From Bifidobacterium breve DSM 20213 = JCM 1192 (GTDB lineage: Bacteria; Actinomycetota; Actinomycetes; Actinomycetales; Bifidobacteriaceae), in assembly GCF_001025175.1 (NCBI RefSeq), contig NZ_AP012324.1:2046001-2110000 (forward strand): 64,000 bases of DNA. Reading direction: 5' to 3'. The notes beneath the pieces are model-generated. The model saw nothing but the letters and a program-made list of their open reading frames with translations, had not been told where the DNA came from and made no database searches. Of the stretch, positions 18,584 through 28,403 are shown one piece after another. Position numbers and translations under genes: made by a program. Every line of letters begins with the position of its first letter. Positions within the stretch are counted from its first letter, which is position 1.

Positions 18584-19394
18584 GCCCGCATTCCCCGATT
18601 CCTCCAATTCCTCGGCTGCCGCCGCAGCCGCCCACGCCGCGCATAATGGTACCGCCGGCAGCCTGGGCCCCGGTTTTGGTTCTTTGCGCGCGGCGGGCGC
18701 AGCGTTTGGCCCGGCTCGCATGGGCTCCGGCCGTCCAGCCCGCCCTGCTCAGCTCGACCCAGCCGTAGCCGATGGCCTGGCTGGCGGATTGGATCCGCAA
18801 GCGTTGAGCGAGATGAGTCATCTGTCTGCCGCAGCACTGCTGGATCGCGTGCGGCATAATGAGGACCCGGAAGTCGTGCATCGCGTGCTAACGCTGGTGG
18901 AGACCGTCGGCGTGGATGAAATCGCCGAACTATGGAGTGACGCCGAACCCGATTCGTTGCCCGGTGTGCTGTGGCGGCTGTACATGCTGCGCACATGGAT
19001 GCGAACGAACCGCGACTCGATTGCCCACCTATGGCGCGTGGGTGAACCGGTGGCCACCACCGCGTCCGCCATCGCCGGCGTGGATCAGGCCCCCACCGAA
19101 GACGACATCGTGCGACTGGCTGATTCGATTCTCTCCGGCGCGTTTGTGGGCGATTTCGCCGTGGCGCTGGAGCGTGCGGCCGCGTTTACCGACGTGGTGG
19201 CATTGGGCTTGCGCGTGGAGACACGGCGCATGGTCGAGCGAGCAACGGCTAATGGCGGCATTGCTTCACCCGCTGACGAGAAGACCGCACGCACCAAGGC
19301 AGCACGCCTCATGCACACCTCCGCCAGCCTGCTCTCCACCACCAAGGACTTCCAGCACGGTGCTAACCTCTGGCGCCGCGGACGGCTGGAGTAA
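18573..19394 (+). CDS. Conserved hypothetical protein, all-helical
   Basis: Up to 273 aa from TTG 18573, overlapping the end of the Nudix gene by 11 bp. The first 50 residues are Ala/Gly/Ser-rich, and the folded part begins near [40 protein letters not shown] 18720 could be the real start. The rest is helical, acidic and Leu/Ala-rich without cysteines, signal peptide or membrane segment. GC3 bias supports coding throughout. I do not recognise the family. The overlap suggests co-expression with the MutT1-like enzyme. Confidence 0.7.
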   Translation: MSTRPAFPDSSNSSAAAAAAHAAHNGTAGSLGPGFGSLRAAGAAFGPARMGSGRPARPAQLDPAVADGLAGGLDPQALSEMSHLSAAALLDRVRHNEDPEVVHRVLTLVETVGVDEIAELWSDAEPDSLPGVLWRLYMLRTWMRTNRDSIAHLWRVGEPVATTASAIAGVDQAPTEDDIVRLADSILSGAFVGDFAVALERAAAFTDVVALGLRVETRRMVERATANGGIASPADEKTARTKAARLMHTSASLLSTTKDFQHGANLWRRGRLE

Positions 19395-19514
19395 TAGCTT
19401 GTTTATCTCCCCTGATGGGCCGAGCCGCAGGGGAAATGCAGGATGCGTTGCCGGGCGAGAATGATAGTCGAGCTAATGGATTGGCCGAAGGCTCTGATTG
19501 CAGGACGAGGTGTC

Positions 19515-19610
19515 CATCAGAGGGGGCGGCATTGCTTTGCAACGAAGCCCCCTCTGATGGGGGAGCAGTCACGGGCGATGCACGTGACTGAGGGAGAGAC
19601 CCAATCCATC
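19515..19610. repeat. Palindromic element, variant form
   Basis: Arms CATCAGAGGGGGC (19515-19527) and GCCCCCTCTGATG (19547-19559) are followed by GGGGAGCAGTCACG...CGTGACTGAGGG. The second part carries the GGGAGC-AGTC...GACTGAGGG modules of the family found between other genes. Confidence 0.65.
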
Positions 19611-19672
19611 ACTTCAACATCAACCATCAGCTGACATCGGCCTTCCCCGGCGCGCCACGGCTCATCGCAAAC

Positions 19673-19783
19673 TATACTGAATATCCGCGTCGGACCGTGC
19701 TTAAGCCCCGGGCTCCATTTTTTGCCGCCGCGAGCGGCCCTTGCGCCGACAGGCGCTTTCGCGGTTCGGCGCTTTTCTTCTTT
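19673..19783 (+). ncRNA. Candidate small transcript with terminator
   Basis: TATACT (19673-19678) resembles a -10 box, although no convincing -35 is present. About 65-100 bp later come GCCGCCGCGAGCGGC and then a terminator, GCGCCGA (19743-19749) / TCGGCGC (19766-19772) followed by TTTTCTTCTTT. No ORF of substance lies between. This could be a roughly 90-nt RNA or simply a terminator near the convergent gene ends. Confidence 0.3.
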
Positions 19784-19841
19784 CCATCACTCGGGACACT
19801 CCTTCATGCAATTGCAACAGCATCCCCATCATTCTTTGCGC

Positions 19842-20205
19842 CATCAGCGGGGCAAAACCGCGATTAAACCCAAGAGCCACCCCGCTGAGCAACCAAAACG
19901 GGACAGCACTGCGATTCAATCGCAGAAACACCCCGCTGAGCACGTCTCAGCGACGTAAAACCACGAGTTAACCATGAAATCGCTCCGCTAAGCAATCTAA
20001 GCGAGGTAAAACTGCGATTAAACCGAAGTATTGCCACACTGAGTTCGACTCAGTGAAGCAAAATTGCGAGTTAACCGACGGATTGCCACACTAACAACCA
20101 CTAAGCGGGGCAAAACGGCGATTAAACCGAAAGACCACCCCACTGAGCCCGTCTCAGCGGGGCAAAACCACGACCGAGTCAACGGTTCGCCCCGCTAAGG
20201 TCGGC
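19842..20205. repeat. 52-bp degenerate tandem repeat array 1 (about 7 units)
   Basis: Units of 51-52 bp follow the pattern CTCAGCGRRGCAAAACCRCG, then ATTAAACCGAAG, then CCACCCCGCTGAG plus 4-6 variable bases. Each junction forms a hairpin (CGCTGAG-N5-CTCAGCG). Clear unit starts are at about 19945, 19996, 20048, 20100 and 20152. The region has no ORF with coding bias. Three of the units match, in order, units of a second array at 27.2 kb. Confidence 0.85.
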
Positions 20206-20247
20206 GCGCAACGGCATAACCCCAATCCCGCCGAATAATGCTCCATT

Positions 20248-22272
20248 TCAGTTCCGATTCAGCCGCAATCCTCGAGCCAAAGGAGACTCAGATGGAGTCG
20301 GCTCCGTAGAACAGGGCTCCAGCCCAAGCAACAACGACAGCACCGATACGGAAGAGGCCGCCGACCACGCCTGCGGATGGCAAGCCGCAGGATACGGAGA
20401 GGGACTGTTCTCCCCCGAATCACCTGAGTACAATTCCGGAATCTGGTAGTCGAAAGCATCGGCAGCGCGAACCAGTCCATCAGCCACGCGCAGTGCCTCC
20501 GCCTCATAACCTTCTGCACGAAGACCATTCATCACGATGGCACTGTCATGGGCCCACACCGATCCGCAATGATAGCTCTCAGGCCAGTACCCACCAGCCA
20601 GTGTGCTCATGGTACGCACGCCATAGCCGCTGAGCATGTCATCGCCAATCAAACGGGCCACCACATCGCGCACACCCTGTTCATCAAGAATGCCCGTGCC
20701 AAGCAGATGCCCAATATTGCTGGTCAAGGAATCAACCGGCTTCTCGTCTCGATCCAGCGCAATCGCCGGATAGCGGCCATTGCCGTCATCAACCCAGAAA
20801 ACCTCGTTAAACCGGGTCTTCAGCCGCTTGGCCCATGCGCGCCAATCCTCAGCTCCAGGACGCCCGAATTTCTCCAGCACATCCGCGCCGAGTATGGCCG
20901 CCTGATAGGCATATCCCTGCACCTCGCACAAGGCGATTGGGCCGTCAGCAATGCGCCCATCATTCCAGCGCACGGAGTCTCCCGAGTCCTTCCAGCCCTG
21001 ATTGCTCAGACCGTGGCCAGTGCGATCGATGTATTCCAAGAATCCATCACCATCGCAATCGCCCCAATCACGCAGCCAGGCAAGTGCGGCCTCAAGGTTC
21101 GGCAGCAACGCCTCAATCTCCTGCTCAGGCGCACCCCAGCGCAAGGCCTCAGCAAGCAGAATAATCCACAGCTCGGTGGCATCGATTGTGCCGTAGTACA
21201 GCGGAGGCAAGCTGGTGCCGTCATTAAATGCACCGGTCTGCACCAACGGCTCAGCACGCAGTTCATGCATGATTTTGCCGGGATCAGCATTGGTCTGAAT
21301 ATCGGATTCAGTAGCTTGGAAGTGCGCCAGAGTACGCAGTGCGCCCATCGCGGTACGAGTCGTCAGCGGCAACATGAAACGTGCAGCCCATAGGGAATCA
21401 CGACCGAACAGGGTGAAGAACCACGGTGCACCGGCCGCCAAAAACTCATCGTCCGGCAAAGCCGGAATCGACATCCGCAAACCATCGAGATCCCTCAAAG
21501 AGGTATTCACCCAATTGGAGACACGATTATCGGCGGCCTCCACCTGAACATCGGCCCACGGGCAATCGGCATTCGCCGCGATAACGGCATTGCGCGGCGA
21601 GCTCACCGCAATATGCAGACCGACTGAAGTCTCCGCGCGAGCAGGAATCGTAACCTGCCAGGAGATCACGCAATCAAGACCATCAAGGATGATTGACGGC
21701 ACCCCACTACCATCCTGCGGCTCCGCGGTTACCGTGGCACGCAGCTCGCCGTACGCCACCTCTGCGGAACATGCATCACCGGGCACTCGGGAGAGAATAA
21801 CCTCGCCGTTAGCTGCGGCAGAGGATGACGCACCACCTTTGATCTCCTGCATCGAAGCCATGTCAAAGCGCAATTTCACTGAGAAATCAAGCGTCACCGG
21901 ATCAGTCATCACGCTACGCAACACATATCGCTCATGCAGGGCATCCGGTTCCAGAGTGCGATTCTCCGTGATACGAACCGAGGGATCCACCGTCGGGCCA
22001 TCAACATTGCGGGCCACCATGGAAGACACACCCACTCCTTTTTGGGGAGAGTTCCATGCGATCGCTGTGGGTGCCTCACCGTTCACAACCGGAATGATGC
22101 GTGAGATGATACGAGTATCTCCCACATAAAATCCGGCGATATTGGCCGCCCCCGCGTGCTGCTGCGATGCGTCCACAGTGCCGTCTGCGGTTTCCCACAG
22201 TTGGGCAGGCGCCACAACAAGAGGCTTCATGTCGTGCATCCATGGCTGTCGGATACGCTCAGTGCTGTTCAT
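20248..22272 (-). CDS. Amylo-alpha-1,6-glucosidase / glycogen-debranching-type glycoside hydrolase
   Basis: A 674-aa cytoplasmic protein (no signal peptide). The N-terminal beta-rich domain (LVVAPAQLWETADGTVD...FYVGDTRIISR) resembles GDE_N-type domains. The C-terminal (alpha/alpha)6 part carries APWFFTLFGRDSLWAARFMLPL, ATELWIILLAEALRWG and CEVQGYAYQAAIL. Such proteins split alpha-glucosidic or related linkages of imported oligosaccharides. Its place downstream of a sugar ABC transporter, in the same direction, suggests it processes the imported sugar. True linkage specificity cannot be read from sequence. Confidence 0.8.
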   Translation of the reverse strand: MNSTERIRQPWMHDMKPLVVAPAQLWETADGTVDASQQHAGAANIAGFYVGDTRIISRIIPVVNGEAPTAIAWNSPQKGVGVSSMVARNVDGPTVDPSVRITENRTLEPDALHERYVLRSVMTDPVTLDFSVKLRFDMASMQEIKGGASSSAAANGEVILSRVPGDACSAEVAYGELRATVTAEPQDGSGVPSIILDGLDCVISWQVTIPARAETSVGLHIAVSSPRNAVIAANADCPWADVQVEAADNRVSNWVNTSLRDLDGLRMSIPALPDDEFLAAGAPWFFTLFGRDSLWAARFMLPLTTRTAMGALRTLAHFQATESDIQTNADPGKIMHELRAEPLVQTGAFNDGTSLPPLYYGTIDATELWIILLAEALRWGAPEQEIEALLPNLEAALAWLRDWGDCDGDGFLEYIDRTGHGLSNQGWKDSGDSVRWNDGRIADGPIALCEVQGYAYQAAILGADVLEKFGRPGAEDWRAWAKRLKTRFNEVFWVDDGNGRYPAIALDRDEKPVDSLTSNIGHLLGTGILDEQGVRDVVARLIGDDMLSGYGVRTMSTLAGGYWPESYHCGSVWAHDSAIVMNGLRAEGYEAEALRVADGLVRAADAFDYQIPELYSGDSGENSPSPYPAACHPQAWSAASSVSVLSLLLGLEPCSTEPTPSESPLARGLRLNRN

Positions 22273-22323
22273 ATGTTCTCCGTTGATTGTTGAAAAGCGA
22301 ATAGTTATTGTTGCGCAGACCCG

Positions 22324-23208
22324 TCATTCCTTGACGGAGCCTTCCGAGCTGTTCATGATTTGCTTCTGGAAGATGAAGAACAGCACGGCGACGGGGATGG
22401 TCATGATGACGGCAGCCGCCAGTTTGACCGGGTATTGGTTACCTTGGGACAGCTGCCCACTGGCCAACGAGGCAACACCCTTGGTCAACGTGGTCAACGC
22501 CGAAGACTGAGTCGAAACAATGAAGTGCGACAGCTCATTCCACGAGCCCTGGAAGGACAGAATCGAGATAGTCACGATTGCCGGACGTGCCATAGGCAGC
22601 ACGATTGACCAGAAAATACGGAATGTTCCCGCACGATCAATCATCGCCTGCTCCTCCACAGACCGCGGAATCGACTCAAAGAAATTCTTCATGATGAACA
22701 CGCCGGCCGCATCGATGAGCAACGGCAGAATCATGCCTGCATAGCTGTCGTAGATGCCAAGGCTCTTGATGATGAGGAACTTCGGAATAAGCAGCACCAC
22801 CATCGGCACACTCATCACGGCAAGCAGCAGGCTGAAGACGACATTGCGGCCACGGAAGTCAATACGCGCAAGTGCATAGCCGGCCAGGGAATCGAAGAAC
22901 ACACGACCCAGCGTGACCACAATGGTCACAATGAACGAGTTCTTGAACCATACCGGGAAGTCCGAGTTCAGGAACAGCTTCTTATAGGCTGCCGTCGTCC
23001 AGATTTCCGGCACCAGCGAGACCGGATTGGCGGTGGCATCGGCATCGGTTTTGAACGAGGTGGCAATCTGAGTGACGAATGGCATGATGTAGATCACTGC
23101 CAACACAATCAGAATGATGTACAGGATGATGCCACTGTGGAAGAAACGCTTGAGCCATGATGCGCTGTTATCGCCACGCACAGTGTTGGATACCTTCGAC
23201 TTGCTCAT
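22324..23208 (-). CDS. Sugar ABC transporter permease (MalG/LacG type)
   Basis: A 294-aa membrane protein with six predicted segments and the EAA-like loop SIPRSVEEQAMIDRAGTFRIFWSIVLPMARPA. ATG 23208 (MSKSKVSNT) is chosen because AAAGGGG precedes it and it begins just after the TGA of the upstream permease. The longer frame would overlap that gene. Partner of the MalF-type permease. Confidence 0.9.
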   Translation of the reverse strand: MSKSKVSNTVRGDNSASWLKRFFHSGIILYIILIVLAVIYIMPFVTQIATSFKTDADATANPVSLVPEIWTTAAYKKLFLNSDFPVWFKNSFIVTIVVTLGRVFFDSLAGYALARIDFRGRNVVFSLLLAVMSVPMVVLLIPKFLIIKSLGIYDSYAGMILPLLIDAAGVFIMKNFFESIPRSVEEQAMIDRAGTFRIFWSIVLPMARPAIVTISILSFQGSWNELSHFIVSTQSSALTTLTKGVASLASGQLSQGNQYPVKLAAAVIMTIPVAVLFFIFQKQIMNSSEGSVKE

Positions 23209-23209
23209 A

Positions 23210-24439
23210 TCAGATTCCCCTTTCTGCGCTATCTTCGGCAACCGCCGCATCAGCGGTCTGCGCCCTGGCAGCAGCCGGCCGCCCTACTCTCAATGTGGCG
23301 AGTTCTTCGCGGTTCAATGCGCGTGCCTCGGCTTTCATGGCCTCGTAATCGGCCCTGCGGCGTCGAGACATCTTCTTGTCCTTCATCACCCAGCGCTGAA
23401 TCCAGGTCATGACGATGATGATGACGAATAGGATGAAGGAGATAGCCGCGCCTCGACCCCATTCCTGGCTGTTGAACGCTGCGGTGTACGACAGGTACGC
23501 AGTGGTCAGCGTGGTCTTTGCCGGGCCACCCTGAGTACCCGTATAAATCTGATCGAACACCTGCCATGTACCGATGATGCCCAATGTGACGACGGTGAAA
23601 ATCGTGGGCTTCAATTGCGGCACGGTCACCTTCCACATACGCTGCCACGGCGTTGCGCCGTCCATGATCGCCGCTTCTTCAGTGCCTTCGCCGATGCTCT
23701 GCAGCGCGGCAACGAACATCAGCATAAAAGTGCCCGAAGTGGTGAAAATAACCATGAGGATGATGGCGACCATCGCCACCGAAGGCCCGGCAAGCCAATC
23801 CCATGCGCTGACGCCAAGGAAGCTGTGTTCGGCCAGCGCCGCCGGCCCATTCTTGACGCCCAAAGCCGACAACAGGATATGGATGATGCCTCGCGGATCG
23901 TTGAACCAGTTGGGACCGTTGACACCGAACCATTTGAGCATGGCGTTAATCGGACCGGCCGCGTTGAACAGGAACAGCCACAACACGGTGATTGCCACTG
24001 AGCTGGTGACCGACGGGAAATAGAACGCCGTGCGGAAGAAGCCACGCGCCTTGAGGATCTTACGGTTCAGCATTACCGCAAGTCCCAGGGACAGCAGCGT
24101 CTGCAGCGGCACCACGATCAAGGTGTACCAAGCATTGTTGCGCAGAGCCGTGCCGAAATCGCTTTGCGCGAGACCCGGAGCGGTGAGCACGTCACTGTAA
24201 TTCTTTAGCCCCACAAAATCGACGGACGAACCAAACGGCGTGCCTCGACCGCTCCAATTCGACACACTCACCCACAGCGCCATGATGATGGGAATAAACA
24301 TGAACACGCCAAGGATGATGATCATCGGCAGAACGAACAGCCAACCGGATATCTCCTGGCCTTTGTGATCAATGCGCTGGCGTTCGACCTTGTTCGCACC
24401 CAACTTGCGTGGCTTCGGTGCCTTTTGTGATGAGGACAT
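23210..24439 (-). CDS. Sugar ABC transporter permease (MalF/LacF type)
   Basis: A 409-aa membrane protein with an EAA loop (SIGEGTEEAAIMDGATPWQRMWKVTVPQLKPT). A highly charged cytoplasmic C-terminal tail of about 55 residues (KDKKMSRRRRADYEAMKAEARALNREE...) makes it longer than typical LacF. It follows the binding-protein gene by 122 bp and its stop nearly touches the next start, so it is an operon gene. Confidence 0.9.
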   Translation of the reverse strand: MSSSQKAPKPRKLGANKVERQRIDHKGQEISGWLFVLPMIIILGVFMFIPIIMALWVSVSNWSGRGTPFGSSVDFVGLKNYSDVLTAPGLAQSDFGTALRNNAWYTLIVVPLQTLLSLGLAVMLNRKILKARGFFRTAFYFPSVTSSVAITVLWLFLFNAAGPINAMLKWFGVNGPNWFNDPRGIIHILLSALGVKNGPAALAEHSFLGVSAWDWLAGPSVAMVAIILMVIFTTSGTFMLMFVAALQSIGEGTEEAAIMDGATPWQRMWKVTVPQLKPTIFTVVTLGIIGTWQVFDQIYTGTQGGPAKTTLTTAYLSYTAAFNSQEWGRGAAISFILFVIIIVMTWIQRWVMKDKKMSRRRRADYEAMKAEARALNREELATLRVGRPAAARAQTADAAVAEDSAERGI

Positions 24440-24561
24440 GCTCCGACTCCTTTGTTGATAATGTTCGCGATTCTGATTGCGGCGGCCGACGGTCGTCTCG
24501 GTCAGAGAGCGAAGACCGCCGCAATCGATGGAATCAGTAGATTCGGCTACAGATCCGGGAT

Positions 24562-25809
24562 CTACTTGAGGATGGCCTCAATGTTGGTCTGGGTCTTGTC
24601 CAGAATCGTCTTGGCGTCGCCTGTCTTCAGACCTTCCAACTGTGCGTTGAGGTCGGTGATCACGTCGGCGGCACCCTTGGCGGTCGGCACGGTAACCGAG
24701 TAGTTCAGGCCATCCATGAAGGCGCTCAGGTCGGGGAACTCGCTCTTCCACTTGTCGGCGAGCGTCTTGGTGGCGGGCATGATGCCAAAGGCCTTGGCGA
24801 AGTCCATAACCACGTCATCGCTGGTCAGGTATTCGACCAGATCGATAGCACCCTTCTGATCCTTGCTGTCGGCGGCGATGCCCCAGCCGTTGGTGAAGTG
24901 CATGGTGCCCTTGCCGGCCGGGCCTTCCGGCAGCTCGACGACCTTGTACTTGACGTCCGGGTAGTCGGCGGACAGGCTGCCGGTGATCCAGTTGCCTTCG
25001 ATGGTCATGGCAGCCTTCTTGGAGCCGAAGGCCTCGCCACCCCAGCCGGCGCCGAGGTCGGAGGCGTACTTGACGGTGTCGGAGTCGAGCAGAGTCTTGA
25101 CCTCTTCAAGGCCCTTAACGCTCGCGTCGCTGCTTGCGATGGCCTTGGTGCCATCGTCACTGACCAGACCACCGCCAGCCTGCTTCAGGAAGACGCCGAC
25201 TCGTGCGTATTCGCCGTTGAACGCCAGTCCAACATGATCAGCGGTGGTGAGTTTCTTGGCCACATCGGCAAGCTGGTCCCAAGTGGTCGGGATATCGGCA
25301 TCGGTCAGGCCGGCCGCGGACCACATGTCGGTGTTGATGACCAGCTGCAAGGTGGACACATCCTTCGGGGCAGCGTAAAGCTTGCCGTCATAGGTGAACG
25401 TCTGCAGCAGGTTGTCGTAGAAATCGCTCTTGTTCTTCAGCTCGTCGCCGTAAGCAAGCAAGGAGCCGTTGGAAGCGTATCCGGCGAGCTGCTCGGGAGC
25501 TAGGTAGAACACGTCGGCGGGATCGCCGCCGGCAAATCCCTGGGACAGTTGCTGCGCCATATCGTTGGCAACCTGCACGGTGGCCTTGGTGCCGGACTTC
25601 TTCGACCATGCGGCAACGGCCTTCTTGACGGCCTCGGTCTCGGTGTCACCCGAAGAACCGATCAGCACGGTGAGCCCTTTCGAGCTGTCGCTGGTCAGGC
25701 CATCGGACTTGGCGGAATCATCGAATCCACTGCCTCCGCCGCAGCCCGCCAGAAGCGCCAGCACGGCCACCGAAGCCGCGGTCATCACGGTCAGCTTGCT
25801 CCTCATCAT
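24562..25809 (-). CDS. Sugar ABC transporter substrate-binding lipoprotein
   Basis: A 415-aa family-1 (maltose-type) binding protein. The start ATG 25809 gives a signal peptide MMRSKLTVMTAASVAVLALLAGC with lipobox LAGC. The purine-rich GAAAGAAGAAAC precedes it, and the longer frame adds a charged non-signal extension. The mature part has VLIGSSGDTETEAVKKAVAAWSKKSG and MTIEGNWITG, typical of SBP_bac_1. First gene of the operon, and divergent from the LacI gene. Confidence 0.9.
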   Translation of the reverse strand: MMRSKLTVMTAASVAVLALLAGCGGGSGFDDSAKSDGLTSDSSKGLTVLIGSSGDTETEAVKKAVAAWSKKSGTKATVQVANDMAQQLSQGFAGGDPADVFYLAPEQLAGYASNGSLLAYGDELKNKSDFYDNLLQTFTYDGKLYAAPKDVSTLQLVINTDMWSAAGLTDADIPTTWDQLADVAKKLTTADHVGLAFNGEYARVGVFLKQAGGGLVSDDGTKAIASSDASVKGLEEVKTLLDSDTVKYASDLGAGWGGEAFGSKKAAMTIEGNWITGSLSADYPDVKYKVVELPEGPAGKGTMHFTNGWGIAADSKDQKGAIDLVEYLTSDDVVMDFAKAFGIMPATKTLADKWKSEFPDLSAFMDGLNYSVTVPTAKGAADVITDLNAQLEGLKTGDAKTILDKTQTNIEAILK

Positions 25810-25878
25810 CGTGTTTCTTCTTTCTCGAGCGCTATGCCCGTCCTTGTCTTCATCATCATTGGTTAAGTTATGCAATCA

Positions 25879-26074
25879 TTAGAACGTTCAAATAATCGCT
25901 ATTCCTTAAGTTTCGGTTCTACAGGAACCAAAACCATTGGTACTCGATTTTTCAGTCATCGACTCAGCATTGAAAAATGATGACTTAATTTTTACGTTCT
26001 AATAAGTGGCTATATAATAAACACCAATATTTGAATCTGTCAAATCAGGTACGATTATTGGAACGAACCAATAA
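25879..26074. promoter_or_regulatory. Three LacI-type operators and divergent promoters
   Basis: Related sites are TTAGAACGTTCAAATAA (25879-25895), TTTTTACGTTCTAATAAG (25989-26006) and TTATTGGAACGAACCAATAA (26055-26074). They share a GAACG core with TTA/TAA flanks. The first overlaps the likely -35 (TTGAAC on the reverse strand) of the binding-protein gene. The second overlaps the -35 (TTTTAC, 25990-25995) of a promoter with TATAAT at 26013-26018 for the LacI gene. This fits sugar-inducible repression of the operon plus autoregulation. Confidence 0.7.
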
Positions 26075-26122
26075 GTCCGAGCACCACTGTTCGAGCTGTA
26101 CATGAACATAAAGGGAAGCACT

Positions 26123-27145
26123 ATGGTCAGCATCAAAGACGTCGCCAAAGCTGCCGGCGTCTCGCCCCAAACCGTATCCAACTGCATCAATAACCCCGCA
26201 GTGGTCAAGCCAACCACACGCAGACTTGTCAACGATGCCATCGCTCTCCTGAATTACACCCCCAATGCGTCCGCTCGCCGCCTGCGAACCCAACGCAGCA
26301 ACACCATAGGCATCGGCATCGCCCCCGTGAGCTATTCACAGGTATACGATCGCTTCCTGCATGCGCTGGTCACCGAAGCCGATTCCAACGGCATTCGCGT
26401 CATCCTATACAAAACCGACTCGCAACAGGATGAAATACGCCAATTCGAGGCGCTTACCGCCCGCGGCGACGTCGAAGCTTTCGTGCTCACCGACACCACT
26501 CACAACGATCCACGACTCGAATGGCTGCATGACCATCATCAGTCTTTCGTCCTGTTCGGACGACCTTGGGGCTCAGCGGATATGCACGATCCCCTCACCC
26601 CCTGGGTGGACGTAGATGGGCGCGCCGGCATTGCGGACATGACGCAGCACTTGATACTGCACGGTCGCAAACACATCGGATTCATCGGCTGGCCAGGCAT
26701 TTCCGGAACAGGCACAGATCGTTACCGCGGCTGGAAGGACACCATGCTCGCCGCGAAGATGGCCACTGCCGACGAATTCGAACAACTTTACGAAGAAGGC
26801 ACGGACGACATCACCGCCGGGCAAACCGCGTGCATCTCGCTATTGGACAGACGTCCTGACCTCGATGCCATTATCTGCGTCAGCGACACGCTGGCCATCG
26901 GCGCCGCCACCGCGCTGCCCAATGACACCGATATCGTCATCACCGGATTTGACGACACCGTATCCGCCCAATCAATGGGTCTGCCCAGCATTGCTCAGCC
27001 TTTGACCGAGATCGCGCGCAACATTATGCACATCATCCAAAATCGGCTTGACGCAACGTCGCCTGCGCATACGGCGTCGTCTCTCACGTCGGAATCCCCT
27101 GACAATTGCCACATTCTGCTGCCACCGTCCATCGTGATTCGGTAG
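26123..27145 (+). CDS. LacI-family transcriptional regulator
   Basis: A 340-aa repressor. The helix-turn-helix VSIKDVAKAAGVSPQTVSNCINN is at the N-terminus and the hinge ALLNYTPNASARRLRT follows. A periplasmic-binding-like sensor domain ends in the family's ITGFDDTVSAQSMGLPSIAQPLTEIARN. ATG 26123 is chosen because AAGGGAAGC precedes it; the upstream ATG at 26102 would add seven residues before the HTH. Divergent from the sugar ABC operon and probably its local repressor. Confidence 0.92.
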   Translation: MVSIKDVAKAAGVSPQTVSNCINNPAVVKPTTRRLVNDAIALLNYTPNASARRLRTQRSNTIGIGIAPVSYSQVYDRFLHALVTEADSNGIRVILYKTDSQQDEIRQFEALTARGDVEAFVLTDTTHNDPRLEWLHDHHQSFVLFGRPWGSADMHDPLTPWVDVDGRAGIADMTQHLILHGRKHIGFIGWPGISGTGTDRYRGWKDTMLAAKMATADEFEQLYEEGTDDITAGQTACISLLDRRPDLDAIICVSDTLAIGAATALPNDTDIVITGFDDTVSAQSMGLPSIAQPLTEIARNIMHIIQNRLDATSPAHTASSLTSESPDNCHILLPPSIVIR

Positions 27146-27158
27146 ACGGAGTTCCAGG

Positions 27159-27545
27159 AACGCAAACCCACGATCTAATCGCAAAAGTGCCCCGCCGAAT
27201 CCATCTCAGTGAAGCAAAACCACGATTAGACCGAAGAACCACCCCACCGAGAGCCACTCAGCGAAGCAAAACCACGAGTTAACCATGAAATCGCTCCGCT
27301 GAGCGATCTGAGCGAAGCAAAATCGTGATTAAAACGAAGTATTGCCACACTGAGCTCGACTCAGCGAGGCAAAACCGTGATTAAATCGAAAGACCACCAC
27401 GCTGAAAGCCACTCAGCGAAGCAAAACCGCGATCGGCTCTAGAAAACACCTCGCTGAACCTATCTCAGTGGAGCAAAATCGCGAATAAATGGACAATCCG
27501 CACCACTGAGACTCCCTCAACGGCGCAAAACTGCGATCCAATCGG
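27159..27545. repeat. 52-bp degenerate tandem repeat array 2 (about 8 units)
   Basis: Same unit as the array at 19.8 kb, in the same orientation. Three successive units here (ACGAGTTAACCATGAAATCG; then GAAGTATTGCCACACTGAG; then GAAAGACCACC) match three ordered units of array 1, except that array 1 has one extra unit between the last two. It begins right after the LacI stop and ends about 105 bp before upp. No coding bias. Confidence 0.85.
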
Positions 27546-27652
27546 ACATGTACCCCATGGAACAGGATGCGCGTGGCCCGCACGAGGCAATCCGCCCCCC
27601 GGGGGCAAACTCCAATTCGGCGGGTCGAGAAACTTGGACTAGGCTGGAGCAT

Positions 27653-28294
27653 ATGGAACTTCACGTTTTGAATCATCCGCTGGTTGAGCACAAGCTCACC
27701 GTTTTGCGCGACAAGAATACCCCTTCCTCCACTTTCCGCGAGCTCGTCTCTGAGCTTGTGATGCTTGAGGCCTACGAGGCCACCCGCAACCTGTCCGTCG
27801 TGGCCGCACCAATCGAGACGCCGGTCGCCCCGATGACCGGCAAGAAGCTCGCCAAGCCACGTCCGATTATCGTGCCGGTGCTGCGCGCAGGTCTGGGCAT
27901 GCTCGACGGAATGACCCGCCTCATGCCTACTGCCGAGGTCGGTTTCTTGGGCATGAAGCGCGACGAGGAGCACCCCACCCAGCAGGTCACGTACGCAAAC
28001 CGCTTGCCGGAGGACCTGTCCGGCCGCCAGTGCTTCCTGATCGACCCGATGCTCGCCACCGGCGGCACGCTGGTTGCCGCCACGCATTATCTGGCCGAGC
28101 GCGGCGCCAAGGATGTGACCGCAATCAACATCATCGCGGCTCCTGAGGGCATTAAGTACGTTGAGGAGCACATCGACCCGTCCATCGACTTCAAGGTCGT
28201 GGTGTGCGCGGTCGACGAAAAGCTCAACGACAAGTGCTACATCGTGCCGGGGCTCGGCGACGCCGGCGACCGCCTCTACGGAGTAATTGATTAA
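27653..28294 (+). CDS. upp: Uracil phosphoribosyltransferase
   Basis: A 213-aa salvage enzyme (uracil + PRPP to UMP). The PRPP loop [21 protein letters not shown] and the N-terminal [20 protein letters not shown] are diagnostic, and the uracil-binding end [13 protein letters not shown] is complete. ATG 27653 has GGAG upstream and gives the standard length; the longer frame includes the repeat array edge. Confidence 0.97.
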   Translation: MELHVLNHPLVEHKLTVLRDKNTPSSTFRELVSELVMLEAYEATRNLSVVAAPIETPVAPMTGKKLAKPRPIIVPVLRAGLGMLDGMTRLMPTAEVGFLGMKRDEEHPTQQVTYANRLPEDLSGRQCFLIDPMLATGGTLVAATHYLAERGAKDVTAINIIAAPEGIKYVEEHIDPSIDFKVVVCAVDEKLNDKCYIVPGLGDAGDRLYGVID

Positions 28295-28403
28295 CGGAGC
28301 GTATACCGCCTTTCCTCAGCACTCGACGCACCATAGTGCGCCTTCGGCTTCGGACGGCGTCTCCGCACACGTTAATCAATTCCTCATGATTGACTGATTT
28401 TTG

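Noticed and set aside
19842..20205. CRISPR array
   Set aside because: The regular 52-bp period resembles one, but the units are degenerate throughout, there are no unique spacers of constant length, and no cas genes are present.
28295..28403. Additional small gene between upp and rlmH
   Set aside because: No start with ribosome site and no coding bias; the space is taken by the palindromic repeat.
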